Source: Pseudomonas saudiphocaensis (GTDB lineage: Bacteria > Pseudomonadota > Gammaproteobacteria > Pseudomonadales > Pseudomonadaceae). From it: a stretch of DNA of 64,000 nt. The stretch's first letter is position 1. Each line of letters opens with the position of its first letter. A program made the translations under genes and the position numbers. A model generated the notes under the pieces. The model saw only the letters and a list, made by a program, of their open reading frames with translations. It searched no databases and was not told where the DNA came from. The stretch is from NCBI RefSeq assembly GCF_000756775.1, contig NZ_CCSF01000001.1, positions 930,001 through 994,000 of the forward strand. Direction: 5' to 3'. Below are positions 18,847 to 26,850 of this stretch, piece after piece.

Positions 18847-19923
18847 ATGGCTGATTTACCGATCGATGACCTTAACGTTGCCTCCAACGAAACCCTGATC
18901 ACACCGCAGCAGTTGAAGCAGAAACTTCCGCTCACTGCCTCTGCACTGAAGACCGTTGCCGAAGGGCGGCAGGTCGTACGTGACATTCTCGATGGCAAGG
19001 ATCATCGCCTGTTCATCGTGATCGGCCCCTGCTCGATTCACGACCTCAAGGCAGCGCATGAATATGCCGAACGCCTCAAGGTTCTTGCCGACAAAGTGTC
19101 CGACAGCCTGTTCTTGATCATGCGGGTGTACTTTGAAAAGCCGCGCACCACTGTCGGCTGGAAAGGCCTGATCAACGATCCCTACATGGACGACTCGTTC
19201 AAGATCGAAGAAGGCCTGCACATCGGCCGCAAGCTGTTGCTCGATCTGGCCGAAATGGGTCTACCCACCGCCACCGAAGCCCTGGACCCGATCTCCCCGC
19301 AATACTTGCAGGACCTGATCAGCTGGGCAGCCATCGGCGCGCGCACTACCGAATCCCAGACCCACCGTGAAATGGCCTCAGGCCTGTCTTCGGCAGTGGG
19401 TTTCAAGAACGGTACGGACGGCAGCCTGACGGTCGCAATCAATGCCCTGCAATCGGTTTCCAGCCCGCATCGTTTCCTCGGCATCAACCAGGCCGGCGGC
19501 GTTTCCATCGTCACTACCAAGGGCAACGCCTACGGCCACGTGGTGCTGCGCGGCGGCAACGGCAAGCCCAACTATGATTCGGTCAGCGTTGCACTCTGCG
19601 AACAGGAACTGAGCAAAGGCGGCATCCGCCACAACATCATGGTCGACTGCAGCCATGCCAACTCCAACAAAGACCCGGCACTGCAGCCCCTGGTCATGGA
19701 CAACGTTGCCAACCAGATTCTGGAAGGCAACAACTCCATCGTTGGACTAATGGTCGAAAGCCACCTGAGCTGGGGCAACCAGTCGATCCCCAAGAATCTG
19801 GCAGACTTGAAGTACGGCGTTTCCATCACCGACGCCTGCATCGATTGGGATACCACCGAAAAGGCCGTGCTCGATATGCATGCAAAGCTCGCCGAGGTAC
19901 TACCTAAGCGTGCGCGAGGCTAA
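18847..19923 (+). CDS. 3-deoxy-7-phosphoheptulonate synthase, type I
   Basis: DAHP synthase joins PEP and erythrose 4-phosphate, the first step of the shikimate pathway. The 358-residue enzyme belongs to the AroF/G/H group. VIGPCSIHD (near 59-67), RVYFEKPRTTVGWKG (near 92-106) and the metal-binding DCSHANSNKD (near 267) are clear. The ATG at 18847 gives MADLPIDDLNV; a longer frame upstream starts in the leader and has no family match. Which aromatic amino acid inhibits it cannot be read safely from sequence. It ends in a strong terminator. Confidence 0.93.
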   Translation: MADLPIDDLNVASNETLITPQQLKQKLPLTASALKTVAEGRQVVRDILDGKDHRLFIVIGPCSIHDLKAAHEYAERLKVLADKVSDSLFLIMRVYFEKPRTTVGWKGLINDPYMDDSFKIEEGLHIGRKLLLDLAEMGLPTATEALDPISPQYLQDLISWAAIGARTTESQTHREMASGLSSAVGFKNGTDGSLTVAINALQSVSSPHRFLGINQAGGVSIVTTKGNAYGHVVLRGGNGKPNYDSVSVALCEQELSKGGIRHNIMVDCSHANSNKDPALQPLVMDNVANQILEGNNSIVGLMVESHLSWGNQSIPKNLADLKYGVSITDACIDWDTTEKAVLDMHAKLAEVLPKRARG

Positions 19924-19937
19924 TTGAAGCAGGAATT

Positions 19938-19965
19938 GAAAACGCCGCTTAGATGCGGCGTTTTC
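19938..19965 (+). terminator. terminator after DAHP synthase
   Basis: GAAAACGCCGC and GCGGCGTTTTC pair over 11 bases around TTAGAT, 15 bases after the stop. The T run is short but the stem is strong. Confidence 0.85.
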
Positions 19966-20001
19966 ATTTGGGCGTCCAGCAAACAGACGAGTTGCCACGG
20001 C

Positions 20002-20295
20002 CTACTGGGTACTACCAGCACCGTTGTCCCTCTTTGCGTGACGCTCCATATAGCGCTCCACATATGAGCAAGAGGGAATCACCGTATAGCCCTCGTGCTC
20101 GGCATACTCCAGCGCGTGCCGGGTCAAAGCGGCGGCGATACCCCGCCCGCGCAGCGAGTCGGGGACGAAGGTTCGGTAGATATCCAGGGTTTGTTTGCCC
20201 AGATCCATATAAGCCAGATAAGCACGATGACCATCCACAGTCGTTTCGAACTGGTGGCCTGCCCGATCATGGTGGATGGTCAGTGTGTCGCTCAT
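20002..20295 (-). CDS. small GNAT-like N-acetyltransferase
   Basis: The 97-residue product is a minimal acetyltransferase of the YidJ/Acetyltransf_CG type. The acetyl-CoA loop SLRGRGIAAAL lies near residues 44-54, followed by HALEYAEHEGYTVIPSCSYVE. The ATG at 20295 has GGAGG seven bases upstream; the longer open frame lacks family similarity. The substrate is unknown. It stands alone between two terminator-bounded genes. Confidence 0.82.
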   Translation of the reverse strand: MSDTLTIHHDRAGHQFETTVDGHRAYLAYMDLGKQTLDIYRTFVPDSLRGRGIAAALTRHALEYAEHEGYTVIPSCSYVERYMERHAKRDNGAGSTQ

Positions 20296-20701
20296 CTCGC
20301 CTCCTCGATACCGGTTCTGATTGTTGTCTGCCGATAATGCCTTCAGCATACGGCGCGCGCCATACCTCAACAAACATCTTCTGGCAGCTCTGGTCGGATA
20401 GTGTCTACACTCTTCAGACGGCAATCGAGGATGCCGCCGCAGCCTTCTATAGGCATGGATTACTTGCACCTCCAAGTGCAACTTCGAGTGTCCTGCAGAG
20501 TCCATACAACGCTCAACTGTGCTGGCTTTGGTTGTTTTTCAACCAGACAGAGGTGCCAGCATTGGAAAACAGGCAAGTTCGCTAAAAAAACCGGGCTGAC
20601 AAGTGTCTGCCTCAGTTTACTTGGCGCAACTTATCGGTAGTATGTGCCCGCCAACTCTCCATAACGGAAGTTGCCATGGATTTCACTTCAAGGGGAACAC
20701 G
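20296..20701. other. 406-base gap upstream of oprI
   Basis: The left part serves as the promoter region of the acetyltransferase gene. The middle holds no reading frame with coding character. The right part, from about 20600, holds the oprI promoter and its 5' leader. No hairpin of note is seen. Confidence 0.45.
20616..20643 (+). promoter_or_regulatory. probable oprI promoter
   Basis: TTTACT (20616-20621) and TAGTAT (20638-20643) are spaced by 16 bases, about 60 bases before the oprI start, as fits a strong housekeeping promoter. Confidence 0.4.
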
Positions 20702-20956
20702 ATGAACAACGTTCTGAAACTTTCTGCTCTGGCTTTCGCTGCAGTTCTGGCTACTGGTTGCAGCAACAGCATGACTCAAGAAGGCGAAGCTCGTTTGACC
20801 GCCACCGAAGATGCAGCTGCCCGTGCTCAGGCTCGTGCCGACGAAGCGTACAGCAAGGCTGACGAAGCTCTGCAAGCCGCTCAGAAGGCTCAGCAGACTG
20901 CTGACGAAGCCAACGAGCGCGCACTGCGCATGCTGGAGCGCGCTAGCCGCAAGTGA
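20702..20956 (+). CDS. oprI: major outer-membrane lipoprotein OprI (Lpp)
   Basis: OprI is the abundant murein lipoprotein. The 84-residue precursor has a lipobox ending LATGC with Cys20 as the lipidated residue, then an alanine-rich coiled coil ([19 protein letters not shown] onward) that forms a trimer. The last residues are ASRK; the terminal lysine is the residue that in Lpp proteins is linked to the peptidoglycan diaminopimelate. GGGGA precedes the ATG at 20702. An L,D-transpeptidase gene converges on it across a single terminator. Confidence 0.97.
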   Translation: MNNVLKLSALAFAAVLATGCSNSMTQEGEARLTATEDAAARAQARADEAYSKADEALQAAQKAQQTADEANERALRMLERASRK

Positions 20957-21011
20957 GCCTCTGTACCGCCCTGATCAACTTACTGGCTGCTCAGGACGAT
21001 TACAGGTGCAA

Positions 21012-21040
21012 AAAAGCCGACCTGATACAGGTCGGCTTTT
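21012..21040. terminator. bidirectional terminator between oprI and the L,D-transpeptidase
   Basis: AAAAGCCGACCTG and CAGGTCGGCTTTT form a perfect 13-bp stem around ATA. A and T runs flank both sides, so it can serve both converging genes. Confidence 0.9.
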
Positions 21041-21065
21041 TAATGGGCAGGACTTTATATCAACG

Positions 21066-22028
21066 TTAGAAAACAGGCTCTTCGTGGCTAGCCATTGCCT
21101 CGCCCAGCTCGGCAATCTGGATGGGCAAGCCATCTTCCCCGGCAATGATCTCGCGCACCATTTCCCAATCCAGTCGTAACATGCCGGCATCTTCGTCCCG
21201 TTTAAGCAGGGTGTTGATCACTACGGCATGTTTGTCCATCAACGTCATGTGCTGATCTTCATCCTGCAGCGGCGTGTGCGCTTCCAGATAGACCATGCCC
21301 TGACTGATACCAAACTTGTAGGGCTCATCAATAATGCGCACCGGCGTGCCCACCTTGACCCGTTTGGACAGTTCGAGGACGTTGTGGTTGAGCATGCGGA
21401 AACAGCCGTGACTGACTCGCATACCGATACCGAACTTCTTGTTCGAGCCGTGGATGAGATACCCCGGCATCGCCAACGTCATCTTGTAAGGCCCCAGAGG
21501 GTTGTCAGGGCCTGGCGGCACCACCCGTGGCAGTGGATCGCCTTCAGCCGCGTGCTCATCACGAATCGACTGTGGCGGATACCAGGCCGGATTGCTGGTC
21601 ATCGCGGAAATGCGTGTGATACCCACTGGCGACCCCCAGCCCTCACGTCCTATACCCAGCGGATAGGTATGCACCACCGGCTTATCTTTCGGGTAGTAGT
21701 ACAGACGATATTCAGCGAGGTTGATCACGATACCTTCGCGCGGTCCCGGCGGCAGGATAAAGCGCGTCGGCAGGATGATGTCGGTGCCCTCGCCCGGCAG
21801 CCATGGGTCGACGCCAGGATTGGCTGCGACCAGCTCGAGATAGCCCAGATCATAGGTCTCGCCGAGGCCTGCGAAAGTGTCTTCGTATTTGGCCTTGATG
21901 ACCTGAATTTCACCCACCACGTCTTCACCTTCGGGTGGCAGCGGCAATTCGAGCGCTGCCGATTTCCCTGCTAACAGCAAGGCAGTGAGTGACAAACAGG
22001 AGACGATTGCAGAGGCACGCAAGCGCAT
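21066..22028 (-). CDS. L,D-transpeptidase with LysM-like domain (ErfK/YbiS family)
   Basis: The 320-residue exported enzyme has a signal peptide (about 1-25), a LysM-like peptidoglycan-binding segment (about 49-92) and a YkuD catalytic domain. The catalytic core is His193 (HGSNKKFG) and SHGCFRM at 206-212 with the nucleophile Cys209. Enzymes of this group attach murein lipoprotein to peptidoglycan or form 3-3 crosslinks in the periplasm. Convergence with oprI suggests the first role here, which is an inference. The length and domain order match ErfK/YbiS proteins. Confidence 0.92.
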   Translation of the reverse strand: MRLRASAIVSCLSLTALLLAGKSAALELPLPPEGEDVVGEIQVIKAKYEDTFAGLGETYDLGYLELVAANPGVDPWLPGEGTDIILPTRFILPPGPREGIVINLAEYRLYYYPKDKPVVHTYPLGIGREGWGSPVGITRISAMTSNPAWYPPQSIRDEHAAEGDPLPRVVPPGPDNPLGPYKMTLAMPGYLIHGSNKKFGIGMRVSHGCFRMLNHNVLELSKRVKVGTPVRIIDEPYKFGISQGMVYLEAHTPLQDEDQHMTLMDKHAVVINTLLKRDEDAGMLRLDWEMVREIIAGEDGLPIQIAELGEAMASHEEPVF

Positions 22029-22100
22029 TCGGAGTTCCTTGGAGAGCGGTGAATTGAACTGTCCGCGATTGTACGCGAAGCGAGGGAAAGCGCCGAGCGG

Positions 22101-22382
22101 CTACCAGGCACTGGCGGCGGACGGCAGGCGCCGACGCTGAGCATTGACCGTATCCCGACAGATTGGGCAAAGCCGCCGGTCTTTGAGCAGGCCCCGTTCC
22201 AGATCCTGCCAGCGCGGCTGGGCGGGCAGAAAACCGCCACATAGGGTGCGATCCGCCTGGCCGTTCAGTTCCAGCTGGCGCAAGGCCAGGTGCAGGCGAT
22301 TCTCTCGGCATGCGAACAGGTCGAACTGCTCGTCCGGAACGATAAGGCGATATGCAAAAAGAGACCAGGCTGGGCGTGGCAT
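22101..22382 (-). CDS. small cysteine-containing hypothetical protein
   Basis: This 93-residue protein has no function I can name. It has cysteines in FACRENR, TLCGGFLP and RLCPICRD, the last a CxxC knuckle that could bind zinc with the others. The ATG at 22382 (MPRPAWSLF) has GGAG six bases before it, so I prefer it over a TTG 12 bases upstream. It lies 72 bases before the L,D-transpeptidase and 44 bases after tesA, all leftward, so a single transcript is likely. Confidence 0.6.
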   Translation of the reverse strand: MPRPAWSLFAYRLIVPDEQFDLFACRENRLHLALRQLELNGQADRTLCGGFLPAQPRWQDLERGLLKDRRLCPICRDTVNAQRRRLPSAASAW

Positions 22383-22426
22383 TTGAGGCTCCAATCGAGG
22401 GGCGCGACACTAGCTGCGCCGCTTCC

Positions 22427-23032
22427 TCAAAGCAAGGGTTCGAGCACTGGCCAGACGTTGTCCAACAGCTGCTGCTGCGCAATGGCCGTAGGGTGAATGC
22501 CGTCGGCCTGCATCATATTCGCAACGCCGCCGACTCCTTCGAGAAAGAAAGGCACATATGGCAGTTCTTGCTCTTCGGCGAGGGAATCGAAGGCACTGGC
22601 GAACGCCGCGGTGTAGCGCTGGCCTAGATTCGGTGGCATGCGCATGCCCAACAGCACCACCTGAGCGCCGGCCTGCTTCGCTTGCTCAACCATTGCCGCA
22701 AGATTCTGTTTCAATTGCACCGGAGACTGACCGCGCAGGCCATCGTTGCCTCCCAGCTCCAGAATCACGATTTCCGGTGCATGCTCATCGAGCAGCTTAG
22801 GCAGCCTCGAACGCCCGCCCGCCGTGGTGTCACCACTGATCGAGGCATTCACCACGCGGTACTCCGACCCCTGCGAATCCAGCCGCTGCTGAAGCATATG
22901 CACCCAACCTTGGCTGGTTTCCAGGCCGAAAGCGGCGCTGATACTATCCCCGACCACCAAGACGGTCCCCCCGAGGGCAGCTTGGGCCCAGCACAGCAAG
23001 ACCAGAACCCCACCTTTCAGCCACATTCGCAT
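22427..23032 (-). CDS. tesA: periplasmic lysophospholipase/arylesterase TesA (SGNH hydrolase)
   Basis: TesA is a multi-substrate esterase and thioesterase of the periplasm. The 201-residue precursor starts with a signal peptide (about 1-20). Block I VVGDSIS holds Ser30, block III is GGNDGLRG, and block V DGIHP has Asp177 and His180, completing the triad. The ATG at 23032 has GGAG six bases upstream; the frame continues further but without similarity. Its start is only 10 bases from the start of the divergent ABC ATPase gene, so each promoter must lie within the other gene. Confidence 0.94.
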   Translation of the reverse strand: MRMWLKGGVLVLLCWAQAALGGTVLVVGDSISAAFGLETSQGWVHMLQQRLDSQGSEYRVVNASISGDTTAGGRSRLPKLLDEHAPEIVILELGGNDGLRGQSPVQLKQNLAAMVEQAKQAGAQVVLLGMRMPPNLGQRYTAAFASAFDSLAEEQELPYVPFFLEGVGGVANMMQADGIHPTAIAQQQLLDNVWPVLEPLL

Positions 23033-23042
23033 CGGAATCTCC

Positions 23043-23729
23043 ATGAGCGACAGCATTCTAAATGCCCGGAACCTTAGCAAAGTGGTACCTAGCGCGGAAG
23101 GTGAACTGGCCATCCTTGAAGCGGTGTCCCTGCGCCTGGAAAAGGGCGACAGCCTGGCCATCGTGGGCACCTCCGGTTCGGGAAAATCCACCCTGCTTGG
23201 CCTGCTCGCCGGGCTGGACCTGCCCAGTTCCGGCGAAGTGATCCTCGCTGGCCACCGCCTCGGGGAGCTGGACGAAGATCAGCGCGCCAGGGTCCGAGCC
23301 GAGCACGTCGGTTTCGTCTTCCAGTCCTTCCAGCTGCTGGACAGCCTCAATGCCCTGGAAAACGTCATGCTGCCCCTGGAGCTGCACGGCAGGCGCGACG
23401 CCCAGGCGAAAGCCACCGAGCTTTTGCGGCGCGTCGGCTTGGGCGCCCGCCTTCATCACTATCCAAGGCAACTGTCCGGCGGCGAACAGCAGCGCGTCGC
23501 GGTCGCTCGCGCCTTCGCTGCCGAGCCTGAGGTGATGTTTGCCGACGAGCCGACCGGCAATCTCGACAGCCATACAGGGGCGAACATCACCGAGCTGTTA
23601 TTCGAACTCAACCGTGAGCGCTCCACCACCCTGGTATTGGTGACCCACGATGAGCGGCTGGCTCGGCGTTGCCAGTACGTGCTGCGCCTTGAGGGTGGAC
23701 GCCGGGTAGACAACGAGCAGAGCCAATGA
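23043..23729 (+). CDS. YbbA-type ABC transporter ATP-binding protein
   Basis: The 228-residue ATPase belongs to the LolD/MacB-like group. Walker A GTSGSGKST is at 42-50, the signature LSGGEQQRVAVARA near 141, and Walker B VMFADEPTGNLD near 163. It overlaps the permease gene by 4 bases. In enteric bacteria the equivalent ybbA-ybbP pair also lies divergent from tesA, so the trio is conserved. The transported substrate is not known; a lipid or lipoprotein role has been proposed for such exporters. Confidence 0.93.
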   Translation: MSDSILNARNLSKVVPSAEGELAILEAVSLRLEKGDSLAIVGTSGSGKSTLLGLLAGLDLPSSGEVILAGHRLGELDEDQRARVRAEHVGFVFQSFQLLDSLNALENVMLPLELHGRRDAQAKATELLRRVGLGARLHHYPRQLSGGEQQRVAVARAFAAEPEVMFADEPTGNLDSHTGANITELLFELNRERSTTLVLVTHDERLARRCQYVLRLEGGRRVDNEQSQ

Positions 23730-26227
23730 CGCGGATGCCCTTCAGCCGTCTGGCTGCTCTCGCGCTACGGCAGCTAATACGCGATGCTCGTGCAGGAGAG
23801 CTGCGTGTGCTCTTCTTCGCTTTACTGATCGCCGTGGCAGCGAGTACGGCGATCGGCTTTTTCGGCGCGCGGCTGAACGATGCCATGCTCCTGCGCGCTA
23901 CCGAGTTCCTGGGCGCTGACCTGGTGTTGCGCGGTAGCGCCCCGGCGGCGGCAGAACAGATCGAAGCCGGCAAGCGGCTGCAGCTCAATCACGCGCAACT
24001 GGTAGAGTTTTCCAGCGTTATCGCCACCGATGACAATTTGCAGCTGGCCAGCGTCAAAGCCGCGGACAGCCTGTATCCGCTACGTGGAGAACTACGCAGC
24101 GCCCCTGCACCTTATCAGCCAGAACAGGTCAGCTCTGGACCGCAGCCTGGTGAAGCATGGGCCGAGGCACGCCTGTTCGCCGCCCTGGACCTGCAGATCG
24201 GTGACCTGATCGAAGTCGGCAACAAACCGCTGAAGCTGACCCGCGTACTAACTTACGAGCCGGATCGCGTGGGTGACTTCTATAGCCTCACGCCACGGGT
24301 ACTGATGCACCTCGACGACCTGCAGGCCACCGGCGTAGTCCAGCCGGGAAGCCGCGTGAGCTACCGTGAGCTATGGCGCGGGCCGGCAGCGCAGCTGCAG
24401 GCTTATCAGGAGGCCATCCAGGCAGGTATTCAACCGCACCAGCGGATTGAAACTGCCAAAGACGGCAATCGTCAGATCGGCGGCGCCCTGGGCCGCGCCG
24501 AGCGCTATCTGAACCTCGCCAGCCTGGCGGCGGTACTGCTCGCCGGGGTTGCCGTGGCGCTGTCTGCCGCGCGATTTGCCGCTCGCCGCTTTGATGCCAG
24601 TGCGCTGCTACGCTGCCTTGGCTTGGCCCGCCGTGAGGCACTGCTGCTGTATTCCCTGCAATTGGCTTATCTCGGCACGGTAGCCAGCGTGATTGGCGCC
24701 CTGCTGGGCTGGGGCGCGCAGCACGGGTTGTTCTATCTGTTACGCGATCTGCTGGTCAGCGAAATTCCGCCGGCAACACTCTGGCCGGCGCTGGCCGGTA
24801 TCGCTACGGGGCTGATAGCGCTGGCCGGCTTTGCGTTGCCGCCCCTGGCTGCACTGGGCCGCGTTCCGCCGTTGCGCGTGCTGCGCCGTGACATGTTGCC
24901 GGTGCCACCCAGCAGCTGGCTGGTCTACGGTGCCGCGATCATCGCTTTAGGCGTGATCATGTGGCGCTTGAGCCTGGATCTGAAAATCACCCTGGCGCTG
25001 CTCGGTGGCGGGCTGGTGGCCACCCTGGTGCTTGGCGGCCTGCTATTGCTGGCTCTGCAGGGCTTGCGCCGGCTACTGTCCGGCGCTTCCCTTCCCTGGC
25101 GTATCGGGCTGGGCCAACTGCTGCGCCACCCTCTGGCTGCCGCCGGCCAGTCTTTGGCCTTCGGCCTGATTCTGCTGGCCATGGCGCTGATCGCACTACT
25201 GCGCGGCGAATTGCTCGACACCTGGCAGGAGCAACTGCCTGCAGATGCGCCCAATCATTTCGTGCTGAACGTGCTGCCGGAAGACAACGCCGCATTCAGC
25301 GAACGCATCCTGGCCCTTTCCGATCATGCGGCCCCACTCTATCCGGTGGTGCCCGGGCGTCTGGTGGCCATCAATGGCGAGCCGGTACGGCAGGTCGTCA
25401 GCAAGGAAAGCCAGGGCGAACGAGCGATCCGCCGGGATCTCAGCCTGACCTGGGCGCAGGAACTGCCTGCAGACAATCGTTTGACGGCCGGGCAATGGTG
25501 GAGCGACGAGCCAGGCGAGCTGCCCGGCGTCTCGGTGGAAGCCGAGCTGGCAGAAAGCCTGAAGGTTGGGCTCGGCGACCGGCTGAGTTTCACCGTGGGC
25601 GGCATCACCCGCGATGTCAGCGTTACCAGCTTGCGCGAAGTTAACTGGGATAGCTTCCAGCCCAACTTCTACATGATCTTCGAGCCAGACACCCTGCAGG
25701 ATGTACCAGCCACCTATATGACCAGCTTCCACCTGCCAGTCGGCAAGGATCGAGAACTGGTACAGCTCGCCCGCGACTTTCCCTCGGCGACTATCCTGCA
25801 GGTCGAGGCCTTGCTCGGCCAGCTGCGCAGCATTCTTGCGCAGGTCTCGCTGGCGGTGGAGTACGTGCTGATGTTCGTGCTGGCAGCGGGCCTTGCAGTA
25901 CTGTTCGCCGGCCTGCAAGCCACTCTCGACGAGCGCATTCGGCAGGGTGCCCTGCTGCGGGCTCTGGGCGCCGAGCGCAAGCTGCTGCTCCAGGCACGAC
26001 GCGCCGAATTTGGCGTGCTGGGTGCAGCCAGCGGCCTGCTGGCCGCGCTGGGCTGCGAACTGGTCAGCGCCCTGCTTTATCACTTCGTCTTCGACCTGCG
26101 CTGGCAGCCGCATCCGTGGTTGCTGGTTTTGCCAGTCATCGGTGCCCTTCTGGTCGGAGGGGCCGGCGTGATCGGTACTCGCCGTGCACTGAATGCCAGC
26201 CCGTTAAGTGTGCTACGTGAAAATTGA
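23726..26227 (+). CDS. YbbP-type FtsX-like ABC transporter permease
   Basis: The 833-residue permease has the double FtsX layout of YbbP: one N-terminal helix near residue 30, a periplasmic domain to about 255, three or four helices by about 380, two near 390-480, a second periplasmic domain and three C-terminal helices from about 710. The final segment GVIGTRRALNASPLSVLREN is typical of the family. It overlaps the ATPase stop by 4 bases (ATGA). It should pair with that ATPase in the inner membrane. Confidence 0.92.
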   Translation: MTRMPFSRLAALALRQLIRDARAGELRVLFFALLIAVAASTAIGFFGARLNDAMLLRATEFLGADLVLRGSAPAAAEQIEAGKRLQLNHAQLVEFSSVIATDDNLQLASVKAADSLYPLRGELRSAPAPYQPEQVSSGPQPGEAWAEARLFAALDLQIGDLIEVGNKPLKLTRVLTYEPDRVGDFYSLTPRVLMHLDDLQATGVVQPGSRVSYRELWRGPAAQLQAYQEAIQAGIQPHQRIETAKDGNRQIGGALGRAERYLNLASLAAVLLAGVAVALSAARFAARRFDASALLRCLGLARREALLLYSLQLAYLGTVASVIGALLGWGAQHGLFYLLRDLLVSEIPPATLWPALAGIATGLIALAGFALPPLAALGRVPPLRVLRRDMLPVPPSSWLVYGAAIIALGVIMWRLSLDLKITLALLGGGLVATLVLGGLLLLALQGLRRLLSGASLPWRIGLGQLLRHPLAAAGQSLAFGLILLAMALIALLRGELLDTWQEQLPADAPNHFVLNVLPEDNAAFSERILALSDHAAPLYPVVPGRLVAINGEPVRQVVSKESQGERAIRRDLSLTWAQELPADNRLTAGQWWSDEPGELPGVSVEAELAESLKVGLGDRLSFTVGGITRDVSVTSLREVNWDSFQPNFYMIFEPDTLQDVPATYMTSFHLPVGKDRELVQLARDFPSATILQVEALLGQLRSILAQVSLAVEYVLMFVLAAGLAVLFAGLQATLDERIRQGALLRALGAERKLLLQARRAEFGVLGAASGLLAALGCELVSALLYHFVFDLRWQPHPWLLVLPVIGALLVGGAGVIGTRRALNASPLSVLREN

Positions 26228-26300
26228 TCCCGAAGAGCCGCTGGCTGAAACAGGCCGCCGGCTTACAATGTGCGGCCCTACTGGCCGATCCGGATAGTTT

Positions 26301-26801
26301 ATGAGCCGTTACCGTCCACCGCGCCCTGCCGGCACCCCGCTGATCACTCCCGAAGGCGAGGCGCGACTGCGTGCCGAGCTGCACGAACTCTGGCACGTCA
26401 AACGTCCCCAGGTAACCCAGTCAGTCAGTGAAGCTGCCGCGCAAGGCGACCGCTCGGAAAATGCCGAATACACCTACGGCAAGAAGATGCTGCGCGAGAT
26501 CGACAGCCGCGTGCGCTTCCTCACCAAGCGGCTGGAGAAGCTCAAGGTCGTCAGCGAGCGGCCAAGCGATCCGGGCAAGGTGTACTTCGGCGCCTGGGTA
26601 ACGCTCGAAGACGAAGACGGCGAGCAGGCCCGCTACCGCATCGTCGGGCCGGATGAGCTGGATCTCAAGCAGGGTCTGATCAGCATCGACTCGCCACTGG
26701 CCAGGGCCCTTGTCGGCAAGCCGCTGGATGCCGAAGTTCGTGTCCAGACGCCGACCGGTGACAAGCTCTGGTATATCGTTGCGATCGACTATCAGCCCTG
26801 A
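26301..26801 (+). CDS. greB: transcription elongation factor GreB
   Basis: GreB enters the RNA polymerase secondary channel and stimulates cleavage of backtracked transcripts. The 166-residue length is normal. The coiled-coil N domain is at 1-80, with the acidic tip region [15 protein letters not shown] near 47-61 carrying the catalytic Asp and Glu; the FKBP-like C domain has [13 protein letters not shown]. It lies 73 bases after the permease gene on the same strand. Confidence 0.94.
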   Translation: MSRYRPPRPAGTPLITPEGEARLRAELHELWHVKRPQVTQSVSEAAAQGDRSENAEYTYGKKMLREIDSRVRFLTKRLEKLKVVSERPSDPGKVYFGAWVTLEDEDGEQARYRIVGPDELDLKQGLISIDSPLARALVGKPLDAEVRVQTPTGDKLWYIVAIDYQP

Positions 26802-26850
26802 AAGCGGCCGGCTCCGACGGGACTCGGCCACGGAGCACGGATAAACCGAC

